From CBDUQP01 sp965369385 (GTDB lineage: Bacteria > Planctomycetota > Phycisphaerae > SM23-33), in NCBI GenBank assembly GCA_965369385.1, contig CBDUQP010000081.1, positions 1-16,800 of the forward strand: 16,800 nt of DNA, read 5' to 3'. Shown one piece after another: positions 1-6,804 of this stretch. Made by a program: the position numbers and the translations under genes. Each line of letters starts with the position of its first letter. Position 1 is the first letter of the stretch. Below the pieces are notes generated by a model, which had not been told where the DNA came from, did not search any database, and saw nothing but the letters and a program-made list of their open reading frames with translations.

Positions 1-139
1 TTGAATAGGCTCGCTCACCTGCGGTCTCCTGATCACCTGTTCTACTTTCAAAGCCCAGGCAACAACAGATGATCAACCACCTTAACAACCGCCAGAACAC
101 TTTGTCGTACACCTTGCCCTCTGCGAGCGTTTGAAACAT
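1..139 (-). CDS. 5' end of an unidentified protein, cut by the window edge
   Basis: An open frame on the minus strand starts at ATG 139-137 and runs to base 1 without a stop, giving 46 residues. It begins MFQTLAEGKVYDKVFWRLLR. A basic/aromatic stretch is followed by a short hydrophobic patch (about residues 21-29, WLIICCCLG) and then a polar, acidic segment. This could be a membrane anchor or a lipoprotein-like signal with Cys residues near position 25-27. A weak ribosome site (GGTGA, 7 nt before ATG) is present. It would be divergent from the oxidoreductase at 296, leaving a 156-nt shared upstream region. I do not recognise the family. The shortness of what is visible keeps confidence low; a competing frame (stop at 82) covers the same DNA. 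Confidence 0.35.
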   Translation of the reverse strand, partial: MFQTLAEGKVYDKVFWRLLRWLIICCCLGFESRTGDQETAGERAYS

Positions 140-205
140 ATGATACTCACCATTTTCCCGATTACCACACTTGCGGGCGATTGCCCCGGGCGATACAGTA
201 AGTCC

Positions 206-230
206 GCCACGTAATATCGCAGCCACGTAA
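206..230. promoter_or_regulatory. Direct repeat GCCACGTAA x2 upstream of the oxidoreductase gene
   Basis: Two identical 9-mers (206-214 and 222-230) start 16 bp apart in the short region between two probably divergent genes. A weak promoter-like pair lies just upstream (TTGCGG, 17 bp, TACAGT). The repeat could be a tandem binding site for a regulator, but there is no dyad and no matching regulator gene in the window. The rest of 140-295 shows nothing else I can support except the AGGAG ribosome site at 285-289. Confidence 0.25.
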
Positions 231-295
231 CATGATGCTTTCGGGGTGCGAGGCCCGTCACGGCAGCACATCTCGTCAGGCAGCAGGAGCATAAT

Positions 296-1486
296 ATGGC
301 ACGCAAGAAGACACTCAACGTTGCACTTATCGGGCAGGCCTTCATGGGCCGCACTCACTCAAACGGATGGAGCCAGGTCAGCAGGTTTTTTGACCTCCCC
401 ATCAAACCCGTGATGCACACGCTGTGCGCACGCAATGAAGACACGCTGAGCGATTTCGCCAACACTTGGGGATGGCAGAACACCACCACCAACTGGAAGG
501 AACTGCTCACGAACGACGAGATAGACCTGATCGACGTCGGCACACCAAACAATATGCACCTTCCGATGGCCAAGGCCGCCCTGGCTGCCGGCAAGGCAGT
601 CGCCTGCGAAAAGCCGCTGGCTGGCACGTTCAAAGATTCCAAAGAAATGAACGAAATCGCCAAGAAGTCCAAGGCAAAGACGTTTGTCTGGTACGTGTAT
701 CGCCGCTGCCCGGCCGTGGCGCTGGCGCATAATCTCGTGAAACAGGGCAAGATCGGCAAGGTTCGCCACGTGCGAGCGTGGTATCTGCAGGACTGGGCCG
801 ATGAATCCGTACCGCTGGCGTGGCGATTTGACGGCAAGATCGCCGGTTCGGGCTCACATGGCGACCTTGGCGCCCACATAATAGATATGACCCGCTTCGT
901 CACCGGCGAAGAGATTACCGAGATCTGCGGCGGTATCAACGAGACGTTCATCAAGGAACGCAACGTGATGACAGGCTCAGCCGCCGGCGGTATCGCCGCG
1001 GGCATCAAGGGCTCGGGCAAAAAGGGCAAGGTCACAGTTGATGACGCGGTATTGTTCCTGGCCAGGTTCTCCGGCGGCGCGGTGGCGAGCTTTGAATCCA
1101 CCAGAATGGCCACCGGCAACCAGAACAACCATGGCTTCGAGATCAACGGTACGAAAGGCTCGATCAAGTTCGGCTTCGAACGCATGAATGAGCTGGAATA
1201 CTACGACGCGACGGCAGAGCGTGCTGTGCAGGGCTGGACCACGATAATGGCCACCCACGGCGGCGATCATCCCTATGCAGACGCATGGTGGCCCGATTCG
1301 CACGGTATCGGATACGAGCACACATTCACGAACATGTGCTATGACATCGTGCTGTCGATGGCGGGCAAGAAACCCGTGGTGCCCATGCCGGACTTCAAAG
1401 ACGCCTTCCAGACCCAACGCGTGCTGGAGGCCTCGCTGATGTCGGCGAAGGAAAAACGCTGGGTGAAGCTATCGCAGGTGAAGTAG
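296..1486 (+). CDS. Gfo/Idh/MocA family NAD(P)-dependent oxidoreductase
   Basis: This 396-residue protein has the two-domain plan of the Gfo/Idh/MocA family. The N-terminal Rossmann fold carries a glycine-rich nucleotide loop (LIGQAFMG, residues 11-18) and the family signature EKPLAG (105-110). The C-terminal alpha/beta domain contains GDLGAHIID (189-197), where His194 fits the usual catalytic or substrate-binding histidine. A Gly/Lys-rich insertion lies at about 221-247. There is no signal peptide, so it is probably cytosolic. Members oxidise or reduce sugars, inositols and their derivatives with NAD(P); the substrate cannot be read here. The start is set by AGGAG 6 nt upstream. It stands alone, with no sugar transporter or kinase next to it. 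The family call is firm; the substrate is unknown. Confidence 0.93.
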   Translation: MARKKTLNVALIGQAFMGRTHSNGWSQVSRFFDLPIKPVMHTLCARNEDTLSDFANTWGWQNTTTNWKELLTNDEIDLIDVGTPNNMHLPMAKAALAAGKAVACEKPLAGTFKDSKEMNEIAKKSKAKTFVWYVYRRCPAVALAHNLVKQGKIGKVRHVRAWYLQDWADESVPLAWRFDGKIAGSGSHGDLGAHIIDMTRFVTGEEITEICGGINETFIKERNVMTGSAAGGIAAGIKGSGKKGKVTVDDAVLFLARFSGGAVASFESTRMATGNQNNHGFEINGTKGSIKFGFERMNELEYYDATAERAVQGWTTIMATHGGDHPYADAWWPDSHGIGYEHTFTNMCYDIVLSMAGKKPVVPMPDFKDAFQTQRVLEASLMSAKEKRWVKLSQVK

Positions 1487-1579
1487 GTGGCAGATTCGCC
1501 AAGCGGCGACACGGAGAAACGCAGGGCAATGAAAAGCAGCTCCGGGCAGTCAGCAGATTGCCTGGGGCTGTTTTCGCAG

Positions 1580-1596
1580 ATAGCGGCGACCGCTAT
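1580..1596. terminator. Hairpin between convergent genes
   Basis: ATAGCGG and CCGCTAT form a perfect 7-bp stem with a CGA loop. It lies between the end of the oxidoreductase (1486) and the end of the minus-strand prepilin gene (1607). There is no clear T-tract on either strand, so a Rho-independent terminator is only a guess from the position. The remaining bases of 1487-1606 show no gene I can support. Confidence 0.3.
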
Positions 1597-2209
1597 TGCA
1601 GAACGATTACGGCCACCACCTGTTGTAGTAACCTGCAAAGGGAAGTATTTTCAGATCACCTGTATTAATCCACCAATTGAGCGGATATGCGCCATCAAAC
1701 TTGCTCATGCTTCCATCGGCAAAGAGCATCGTCGGCACGCCGTCATGTCGCTTATCGACGGCACCTTCCATACCATCGGCAAAAAAGTAGGTCGTCTTAT
1801 ACACTCCTCCATCAGTCATGAAGGCGGTTATTTCCGGCTCTTCGAGTTCGTCAGGCCTCACAAAATGCAGTTGCACAATTCCCAGGCCGCCCGACATTAA
1901 CCATGGACACATGAACGAATTCACCATGTAAGACACTTCCAAAATTGCCTTGTCCCCCGAAGGGCCGTACTTGAGCAAGTCAGCAGGCGCACCACTGCCG
2001 TCAGGGTACACAATAAAATTGGTCGGATCACTGGACGGAAGCTTCACATCCGCTGGGCAAAAATAGATCGTATCACCCATGCCGCGAACCGGACACGGTA
2101 TGTACGGTTGCAGGCCCTCATAGAAGGTAAGACCATCGAGCCCGCCACCGATTCCAGAAAACACGAAGCGCTCGTAGTGCTCTGTCCCACGAATAATGAC
2201 CGATGGCAA

Positions 2210-2231
2210 CCTGCCAGTAGAAACTGGCAGG
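2210..2231. repeat. Perfect 9-bp hairpin at the second frame break
   Basis: CCTGCCAGT and ACTGGCAGG flank an AGAA loop. The hairpin lies a few bases past the TAA that ends the central piece of the prepilin gene, at the point where the reading frame changes. No slippery heptamer precedes it, so it is not evidence for programmed frameshifting. It may be a small inserted or mutation-prone palindrome. Confidence 0.55.
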
Positions 2232-2475
2232 CAAGAACTTATGAAGACTTAACACCCATCAGTTTCGCCGGTACAAAGAAGTAGTCCTGCACATAGAGCA
2301 TATGCCCGAGGTAAATGCCCTTGAGATTGCTCATGCACACAACGTGATTGGCGAGGTCTTTGGCCTTCTGCACAGCCGGCAGCAGCAGGCTGGCCAAAAT
2401 CGCAATTATGGCAATAACCACAAGAAGCTCTATCAGCGTAAATGCCCTGGTCTGCGGCGCGGCCGCTGTGGCCGC

Positions 2476-2496
2476 CGAATGGCGATTGGCGATTGG
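2476..2496 (-). repeat. Tandem heptamer in the prepilin leader-peptide coding region
   Basis: Read on the coding (minus) strand, the run is CCAATCG, CCAATCG, CCATTCG: two perfect units and one with a single change. Seven is not a multiple of three, so gain or loss of one unit shifts the frame. Removing one unit joins ATG 2533 in frame to the FTLIELL prepilin motif and gives the leader MRKSVIISESRVPNRHSAAT followed by the pilin helix. Confidence 0.7.
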
Positions 2497-2619
2497 GCAC
2501 TCGGGATTCGGATATGATCACTGATTTACGCATCTTTACCTCCAACTGGTGCCCTGGCGAGGGCTCATCTTCGAGCGACGCACCCGTCGGGCCGGGAGAA
2601 TATCGCTTGGACAGGCTCC

Positions 2620-2649
2620 ATTGTACTCTCTGTCCACAGGTAAGGTCAA
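2620..2649 (-). promoter_or_regulatory. Sigma70-type promoter of the prepilin gene
   Basis: On the minus strand TTGACC (2649-2644) and TACAAT (2625-2620) are separated by 18 bp, and each matches the consensus at five of six bases. Transcription would begin near 2613, leaving a leader of about 80 nt before the GGAGG-ATG at 2533. This is one of the best promoter matches in the window, although the gene it serves is frameshifted. Confidence 0.6.
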
Positions 2650-2653
2650 TACG

Positions 2654-2675
2654 TTTGATTGAACAATCAATCAAA
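2654..2675. promoter_or_regulatory. Operator-like dyad TTTGATTGA-N4-TCAATCAAA
   Basis: A perfect inverted repeat with 9-bp arms (2654-2662 and 2667-2675) sits 4 bp upstream of the -35 box of the minus-strand prepilin promoter. It is also about 100 bp upstream of the nfeD promoter. An overlapping alternative dyad is TTGATTG-AA-CAATCAA (2655-2670). The size and AT-rich symmetry resemble sites of TetR-like or similar dimeric regulators. No such regulator is encoded in the window. Besides this dyad and the two promoters, the 317-nt region 2534-2850 shows nothing else I can support. Confidence 0.5.
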
Positions 2676-2778
2676 ATCTTCCGGGGGCTCCTTTTGCGAC
2701 TTTTTCCCCTGACACCAGCCCCCGGGTTGGACCGTTTGCCCACATGCACCCATATGCAAATCAGATAGTTACAGGGTG

Positions 2779-2807
2779 TTGCCCCCCGCTGTGGGCGGCG
2801 GTAGAAT
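2779..2807 (+). promoter_or_regulatory. Promoter of the nfeD-floA operon
   Basis: TTGCCC (2779-2784) and TAGAAT (2802-2807) are spaced by exactly 17 bp. The -10 matches consensus at five of six bases and the -35 at four. The start would fall near 2814, giving a leader of about 37 nt with AAGGGG 8 nt before the ATG at 2851. Confidence 0.45.
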
Positions 2808-2850
2808 AACTTATGTATGAGACATTTCGTGCTCTGAAGGGGCCTGAAAT

Positions 2851-4482
2851 ATGAACAGATTCCGCACATTTGCCATCCTGGCCGCCTTGGCGGTGATGAT
2901 TCTCTCGCAAACTCTCGCCCTCGCGCAAGGCCCCAAACCCTCGGCTACGTCCCCCGCCGGCGCATGGCGAACTACCAAAGAAGGATGGTTCGCCAAACCC
3001 AAGCGCAGCATGCCACTGCCCGCGTTGCCCGACAAGGTCCAAACTGCAGTGGTGATCCCCATACGCGAGGAGATCAGCAACAAGACATACGAGACCATGC
3101 TCCGCAAGATCACGCGGTGCAAGGGGCTCGGCGTGAAACTGATTATCTTCGATATGGACACATTCGGCGGCGGAGTTCTGGCCGCGCTGGATATATCGCG
3201 AATGATCAAAACCGAGCTGTCAGGCATTCGCTCGGTGTGCTTCGTACGGACGCGAGCTATCTCGGCAGGTGCTCTTATCGCACTGGCCTGTGACGAGATA
3301 GTGATGACCCCGGTAGGCAAGCTTGGCGACTGCGCCCCCATATCGCCGCAGGGCAAGCTGGAGGGAGTTGAACGAGAGAAAATTGAATCCCCACTGAGAG
3401 CGGAATTCTCCGAGTCGGCCACGCTGCGCGGCTACAGTGTTCCACTGGCAGAGAGCATGGTATCGTGGCATCGAGAGGTGTGGTTGGTCAGGAATATCAA
3501 GACGCGTGAGCTCAGGTACGTCGCGGCCGAGAACTTCCGGGCCAAGGTTGCTCCGGTGGAAGGCAACGCAGACACCGGCCTGAAGCGAAAGCCCAAGATC
3601 TACCAGTGGGAACTCCTGCGAGTGGTCGTGCAAGAGGAAGAGCTGCTTACCATGGACACCGCCAAGGCGTTGGATCTGGGATTTGTTGCCGCGACTATCG
3701 AGGCGACAACGCAAAGCCCGCATGCCGGCATCAAGAAGCATTACAATATTCAGGAGTTGCAGGTCTTTGAAGACAACTGGTCCGAGACCGCAGTCGGATT
3801 CCTCACAAGCGCTACCGTCACGGGCATACTGTTAATGGCGGGCGTCTTCTTGATCTATGCGGAATTGCAGGCCCCGGGGTTCGGCATCGCCGGGGGGCTG
3901 GCGGCGGCATGCTTCGCGGTCATGTTCGGCAGCAGATACCTTATCGGCCTGGCGCAGGTGTGGGAAATAGCACTGTTTGTCGTCGGCATTGTTCTTCTGC
4001 TGGTGGAAGTGTTCGTCATACCAGGATTCGGGCTGGCTGGGCTCTCGGGAATCCTCTGCTGCATTATCGGACTGCTTGCGATAATCGTCCCCAACGCACC
4101 CAATGAATGGCCCGTGCCTATTACGGACATGGACTGGGGCTTCTTCCACGATGGGCTTATGGCTATGGGCCTTGGACTCATCGGGGCATTTGTGCTCGCG
4201 TCGCTGTTGGCAAAGTACTTCCGGAGAATCCCCTTCGCCAGTCGCATGATACTCGCCGAAGCGGTCGCAGCCACTGAAGCACCGACCACCGACACCTCCC
4301 CCATGCAACACATCGGGGTTGGTGATATTGGCATCGTGGACAGCATCTGCCGCCCTGTGGGCAAGGTCCGCTTTGGAGATGAACTGTTTGACGCTTCCGG
4401 CGATGGTGTGACCATCGAAACCGGCAAGACAGTTCGCGTTATTCGCAAAGATTCTAATCGTCTGATTGTGGAGAAAATCTGA
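2851..4482 (+). CDS. nfeD: NfeD family membrane-bound serine protease (ClpP class), long form
   Basis: The 543-residue protein has the full long-NfeD layout. There is a signal peptide (1-26, cut after ALA), a ClpP/crotonase-like protease domain (about 60-300), a block of hydrophobic helices (about 313-455) and a C-terminal OB-fold NfeD domain (about 487-543). Ser138 in the motif ISAGALIAL fits the nucleophile of the Ser-Lys dyad known from the archaeal homologue PH1510. The lysine is probably Lys177 in EREKIES, ahead of LRAEF. Family members cleave membrane proteins such as stomatin/flotillin-type partners, and the flotillin gene two positions downstream fits that role. The start has AAGGGG 8 nt upstream. 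The stop overlaps the next start by one base (TGATG), so the two are translationally coupled. The domain between 200 and 260 is longer than I expect for the family. Confidence 0.92.
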   Translation: MNRFRTFAILAALAVMILSQTLALAQGPKPSATSPAGAWRTTKEGWFAKPKRSMPLPALPDKVQTAVVIPIREEISNKTYETMLRKITRCKGLGVKLIIFDMDTFGGGVLAALDISRMIKTELSGIRSVCFVRTRAISAGALIALACDEIVMTPVGKLGDCAPISPQGKLEGVEREKIESPLRAEFSESATLRGYSVPLAESMVSWHREVWLVRNIKTRELRYVAAENFRAKVAPVEGNADTGLKRKPKIYQWELLRVVVQEEELLTMDTAKALDLGFVAATIEATTQSPHAGIKKHYNIQELQVFEDNWSETAVGFLTSATVTGILLMAGVFLIYAELQAPGFGIAGGLAAACFAVMFGSRYLIGLAQVWEIALFVVGIVLLLVEVFVIPGFGLAGLSGILCCIIGLLAIIVPNAPNEWPVPITDMDWGFFHDGLMAMGLGLIGAFVLASLLAKYFRRIPFASRMILAEAVAATEAPTTDTSPMQHIGVGDIGIVDSICRPVGKVRFGDELFDASGDGVTIETGKTVRVIRKDSNRLIVEKI

Positions 4483-4976
4483 TGCCAGACCCAATTACAG
4501 CAATCATCATCCTGGTAGTGGCGGCGATCGTCCTGAGTTTTCTGGAAATCTGCACACCAAGCTTCGGGATGCTGACGGTGGCGGCGATCACCGCCATCGC
4601 AGCCGCGATATACTTCGCATGCACCATATCACCCTGGGCGGGCGCCGGACTGGCGATTGGCGTGCTGATTGCGATGCCCATATACCTGGGCGTTCTGGTG
4701 CGGCTGCTGCCGAAAACGCCGCTGGGCAAGAGACTGTTCCTCGCCAAAGCCCCGGATTCCACCGGTGACGCCATGCCCCAGGCTGAGGCGTACAATGAAC
4801 TGATCGGCAAAACGGGCGTAGCCGAAACCCAACTTCGCCCGTCCGGGACAGTCCGCATCGATGGAAAGCGGATAATGGCCCGCGCCGAATCGGATATCAT
4901 CGAAGACGGTACGGAAGTGAAAGTAATTCGCGCGGATTCAATGAACGTGATCGTCAAGCCCGTATCTGAACAATAG
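4482..4976 (+). CDS. Short NfeD-like membrane protein with C-terminal OB fold
   Basis: The protein has 164 residues. Two hydrophobic segments at about 4-22 and 29-48 and a third at about 53-77 are followed by the conserved link LLPKTPLGKRLFL (75-87). A C-terminal OB-fold NfeD domain (about 105-160) ends in VKVIRADSMNVIVKP, closely parallel to the end of the preceding NfeD (VRVIRKDSNRLIVEK). It lacks the protease domain, so it matches the short NfeD class that pairs with flotillins in membrane microdomains. Its ATG shares a base with the stop of the upstream gene. Having a long and a short NfeD in tandem suggests an old duplication of the membrane/OB part. The function is inferred from family and context. 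Confidence 0.88.
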   Translation: MPDPITAIIILVVAAIVLSFLEICTPSFGMLTVAAITAIAAAIYFACTISPWAGAGLAIGVLIAMPIYLGVLVRLLPKTPLGKRLFLAKAPDSTGDAMPQAEAYNELIGKTGVAETQLRPSGTVRIDGKRIMARAESDIIEDGTEVKVIRADSMNVIVKPVSEQ

Positions 4977-5071
4977 AATGCCGGGAGCCTGTCATTGAGC
5001 AGGCCAGCGTGATATAAACATCGCTATATACTGCACAGAGGGAATCGCAACCAACCCGAAAGGATTATGAC

Positions 5072-6115
5072 ATGGAAACATTAATGATGGCAACTTTGAC
5101 CGGAGGCGAGGTAGTCATGTATACCGTCATCGGTATCATCCTCCTGGTGCTTGTCGTTCTGCTTGGACTGTTCGGTCCGGCGTTCACGCTGTGGCTGCAA
5201 GCCCTGGCCGCACGGGCCGGCGTGGGCATCTTCGAGCTGATCGGCATGCGTCTGCGTAAGGTACATCTGCAAACAATCGTCCTGGCTCGCATCCAGGCGG
5301 TACGTGCAGGCCTGGACCTGAGCGCCACGCAGCTTGAAACCCACTATCTCGCCGGCGGCAGACCCATGAACGTGGTCAAAGCACTCATCGCCGCGAACCG
5401 TGCAAATATCAACCTCACATGGAAACTGGCAACCGCCATCGACCTGGCCGGCCGCGATATTCTCGAAGCCGTCCAAACCTCGGTTAACCCCAAGGTCATC
5501 GACTGCCCAAGCAGCACATCGGGCAAGACCACGATCGATGCGGTCGCCAAGGACGGTATCCAGGTTAAGGCACGTGCCCGCGTGACCGTCCGTGCCAGCA
5601 TCGACCGCCTGGTTGGTGGTGCCACGGAAGAGACCATCATCGCCCGCGTGGGTCAAGGCATCGTCACCACGATTGGCTCGGCTGACACGTATAAGGACGT
5701 GCTGGAAAATCCGGACAGGATCACTAAGGAAGTACTCGCCAAGGGACTCGACGCAGGAACCGCATTTGATATACTCTCGATCGATATCGCCGATGTAGAC
5801 GTTGGCGATAACATCGGTGCCAAGCTGCAAGCCGACCAGGCAGAAGCGGACAAGAGACGCTTCCAGGCAGAGGCCGAAAAACGACGCGCCATGGCAAAGG
5901 CACGCGAGCAGGAAATGGTTGCGATGGTTCGCGAGAACCGCGCCAAGGTTGTCCTCGCAGAAGCCGAAATCCCCATGGCAATCGCACAGGCGTTCCGCAG
6001 CGGAAACCTGGGCATAATGGATTACTACAAAATCAAGAACGTCCAGTCCGACACCAAGATGCGAGACGCCATCGCCGGTGAAGAACAACAGGGCGGCTCG
6101 CCGGAGCAAAAGTAG
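5072..6115 (+). CDS. floA: Flotillin-like protein FloA
   Basis: This 347-residue protein matches the FloA (YqfA) family. One N-terminal membrane helix (about 17-38) is followed by the highly conserved segment GIFELIGMRLRKV (52-64), then QLETHYLAGGRPMNVVKALI (87-106) and DLAGRDILEAVQTSVNPKVI (124-143). An Ala/Glu/Lys-rich coiled coil lies at about 255-315. FloA scaffolds functional membrane microdomains and alters membrane fluidity. Two starts are possible. ATG 5072 has AAGGA 8 nt upstream and gives METLMMATLTGGEVV before the helix. ATG 5117 has GGAGG/GAGG just upstream. I keep 5072 because the extra segment resembles planctomycete homologues as I recall them. A weak stem-loop (4987-5004) lies in the 95-nt gap after the short NfeD gene. 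Confidence 0.95.
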   Translation: METLMMATLTGGEVVMYTVIGIILLVLVVLLGLFGPAFTLWLQALAARAGVGIFELIGMRLRKVHLQTIVLARIQAVRAGLDLSATQLETHYLAGGRPMNVVKALIAANRANINLTWKLATAIDLAGRDILEAVQTSVNPKVIDCPSSTSGKTTIDAVAKDGIQVKARARVTVRASIDRLVGGATEETIIARVGQGIVTTIGSADTYKDVLENPDRITKEVLAKGLDAGTAFDILSIDIADVDVGDNIGAKLQADQAEADKRRFQAEAEKRRAMAKAREQEMVAMVRENRAKVVLAEAEIPMAIAQAFRSGNLGIMDYYKIKNVQSDTKMRDAIAGEEQQGGSPEQK

Positions 6116-6121
6116 ACCGCC

Positions 6122-6727
6122 ATGGAATTCTACATAAACATCCTGGCTGACCGCGATGATAGTGGAGGTTGGTCCAGCATCATCTTTGTGCTGGTCTTCA
6201 TCGCTATATCGGTTTTCAGCCACCTGGCAAAAAAAGCCAAGGAAAAGGAAGTTCAGCAGAAACTTGAAGCCGAACTGGTGCAGACAAAGGGCCAGCACGG
6301 TGCCACAGGCCAGACCAAGGCGGATCCAAGGGCAACGCCTTTGCCTGTACAACAACCCCGCAGGCAGCATCCTGCAGCGCAGCTGATTCAGCCGAAACCT
6401 ATCACACTGGCAGTAACGCTCGATCAGCAACGCTCCGCGGCAAACGCAACGCGTGTCCAGAATGAAATCCGTCAACAGGAGCTCAGGCAGGCAAAACTGG
6501 CAAAGCAGCAAGCGCAACGCCTGGCTGCCAGAAAGTCTCCAGAAGAAAATGTTACAGTCGGACGACTTCAGCAGAGCGACGATTCGCAAAAGGTATCCAA
6601 AAGGAATCCGCTATTTATAGCGGCAAGCCTGCGGAACAACCGTGCCGCCAGAAAAGCCATCATTATGCATGAAATCTTTTCCCCTGCGAAGGCTCTGAGG
6701 CAAGACCAGGAAATGTGGGATATGTAA
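6122..6727 (+). CDS. Single-pass membrane protein with basic coiled-coil tail, floA-linked
   Basis: The 201-residue protein begins six bases after the floA stop, so it is surely in the same operon. A short N-terminus is followed by one membrane helix (about 18-35, SSIIFVLVFIAISVFSHL). A charged, Gln/Lys/Glu/Ala-rich region (36-150) is probably coiled coil or disordered. The end, ARKAIIMHEIFSPAKALRQ (177-195), looks like a conserved terminal motif: similar AIV.EIL.PP.ALR tails occur, as I recall, in planctomycete proteins next to floA. There is no close ribosome site, so coupling to floA translation is likely. It occupies the place of yqfB in the Bacillus yqeZ-yqfA-yqfB order but shows no similarity I can see. 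The function is unknown; a flotillin partner is the best guess. Confidence 0.75.
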   Translation: MEFYINILADRDDSGGWSSIIFVLVFIAISVFSHLAKKAKEKEVQQKLEAELVQTKGQHGATGQTKADPRATPLPVQQPRRQHPAAQLIQPKPITLAVTLDQQRSAANATRVQNEIRQQELRQAKLAKQQAQRLAARKSPEENVTVGRLQQSDDSQKVSKRNPLFIAASLRNNRAARKAIIMHEIFSPAKALRQDQEMWDM

Positions 6728-6761
6728 CTTTGCATGCCTACAATGAATAAGAATGACTTCG

Positions 6762-6788
6762 GGCCCATCGAGACCGTCTCGGTGGGCC
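6762..6788 (+). terminator. Strong 12-bp hairpin between the floA operon and ahbAB
   Basis: GGCCCATCGAGA pairs with TCTCGGTGGGCC (one G-T pair) around a CCG loop. It follows the floA-linked gene by 34 nt and ends 16 nt before the ATG of the siroheme decarboxylase gene. The following bases are only mildly T-rich (TGATGTTTGATG). It may end the floA transcript or act as a 5'-leader element of ahbAB. A possible -10 box (TACAAT, 6739-6744) precedes it. Confidence 0.5.
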
Positions 6789-6804
6789 TGATGTTTGATG
6801 CTCA

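Larger units (their letters stand above)
1607..2533 (-). pseudogene. Prepilin-type N-cleavage/methylation protein with H-X9-DG C-terminus, two frameshifts
   Basis: Three pieces in three frames make one recognisable prepilin-like protein of about 300 residues. Piece 1 starts at ATG 2533 with an excellent ribosome site (GGAGG, 5 nt) and reads MRKSVIISESRVPNRQSP. Piece 2, shifted by one base, contains the class III/type IV prepilin motif RAFTLIELLVVIAIIAILAS (the F-T-L-I-E-L methylation site) and ends at TAA 2241-2239 after VPAKLMGVKSS. Piece 3, in another frame, runs to 1607 and holds the C-terminal H-X9-DG motif (HDGVPTMLFADG). Such proteins are abundant in planctomycetes and Lentisphaerae and are thought to be pseudopilin-like or surface proteins. 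The first shift lies at a tandem heptamer (2476-2496). The second lies between about 2239 and 2251, next to a 9-bp hairpin. The cause could be decay, phase variation or assembly error. Confidence 0.8.

Noticed and set aside
355..1185. 276-residue minus-strand open frame opposite the oxidoreductase
   Set aside because: It is antisense to a gene with clear family motifs; its composition is unlike a real protein.
1487..1900. Plus-strand frame directly after the oxidoreductase gene
   Set aside because: It runs antisense into the H-X9-DG part of the prepilin gene and has no motif or ribosome site.
2239..2251. Programmed frameshift in the prepilin gene
   Set aside because: A hairpin follows, but no X-XXY-YYZ slippery heptamer or known +1 site is present in the overlap, and a second, separate break exists upstream.
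4987..5004. Stem-loop GCCTG/CAGGC after the short NfeD gene as a terminator
   Set aside because: It has only five base pairs with an eight-base loop and no T-tract, and floA probably continues the operon.
5081..6589. 502-residue minus-strand open frame opposite floA and the next gene
   Set aside because: It lies fully antisense to the well-supported FloA protein, crosses a gene boundary, and its translation is Cys/His/Leu-rich with no domain. It is a by-product of codon bias on the opposite strand.
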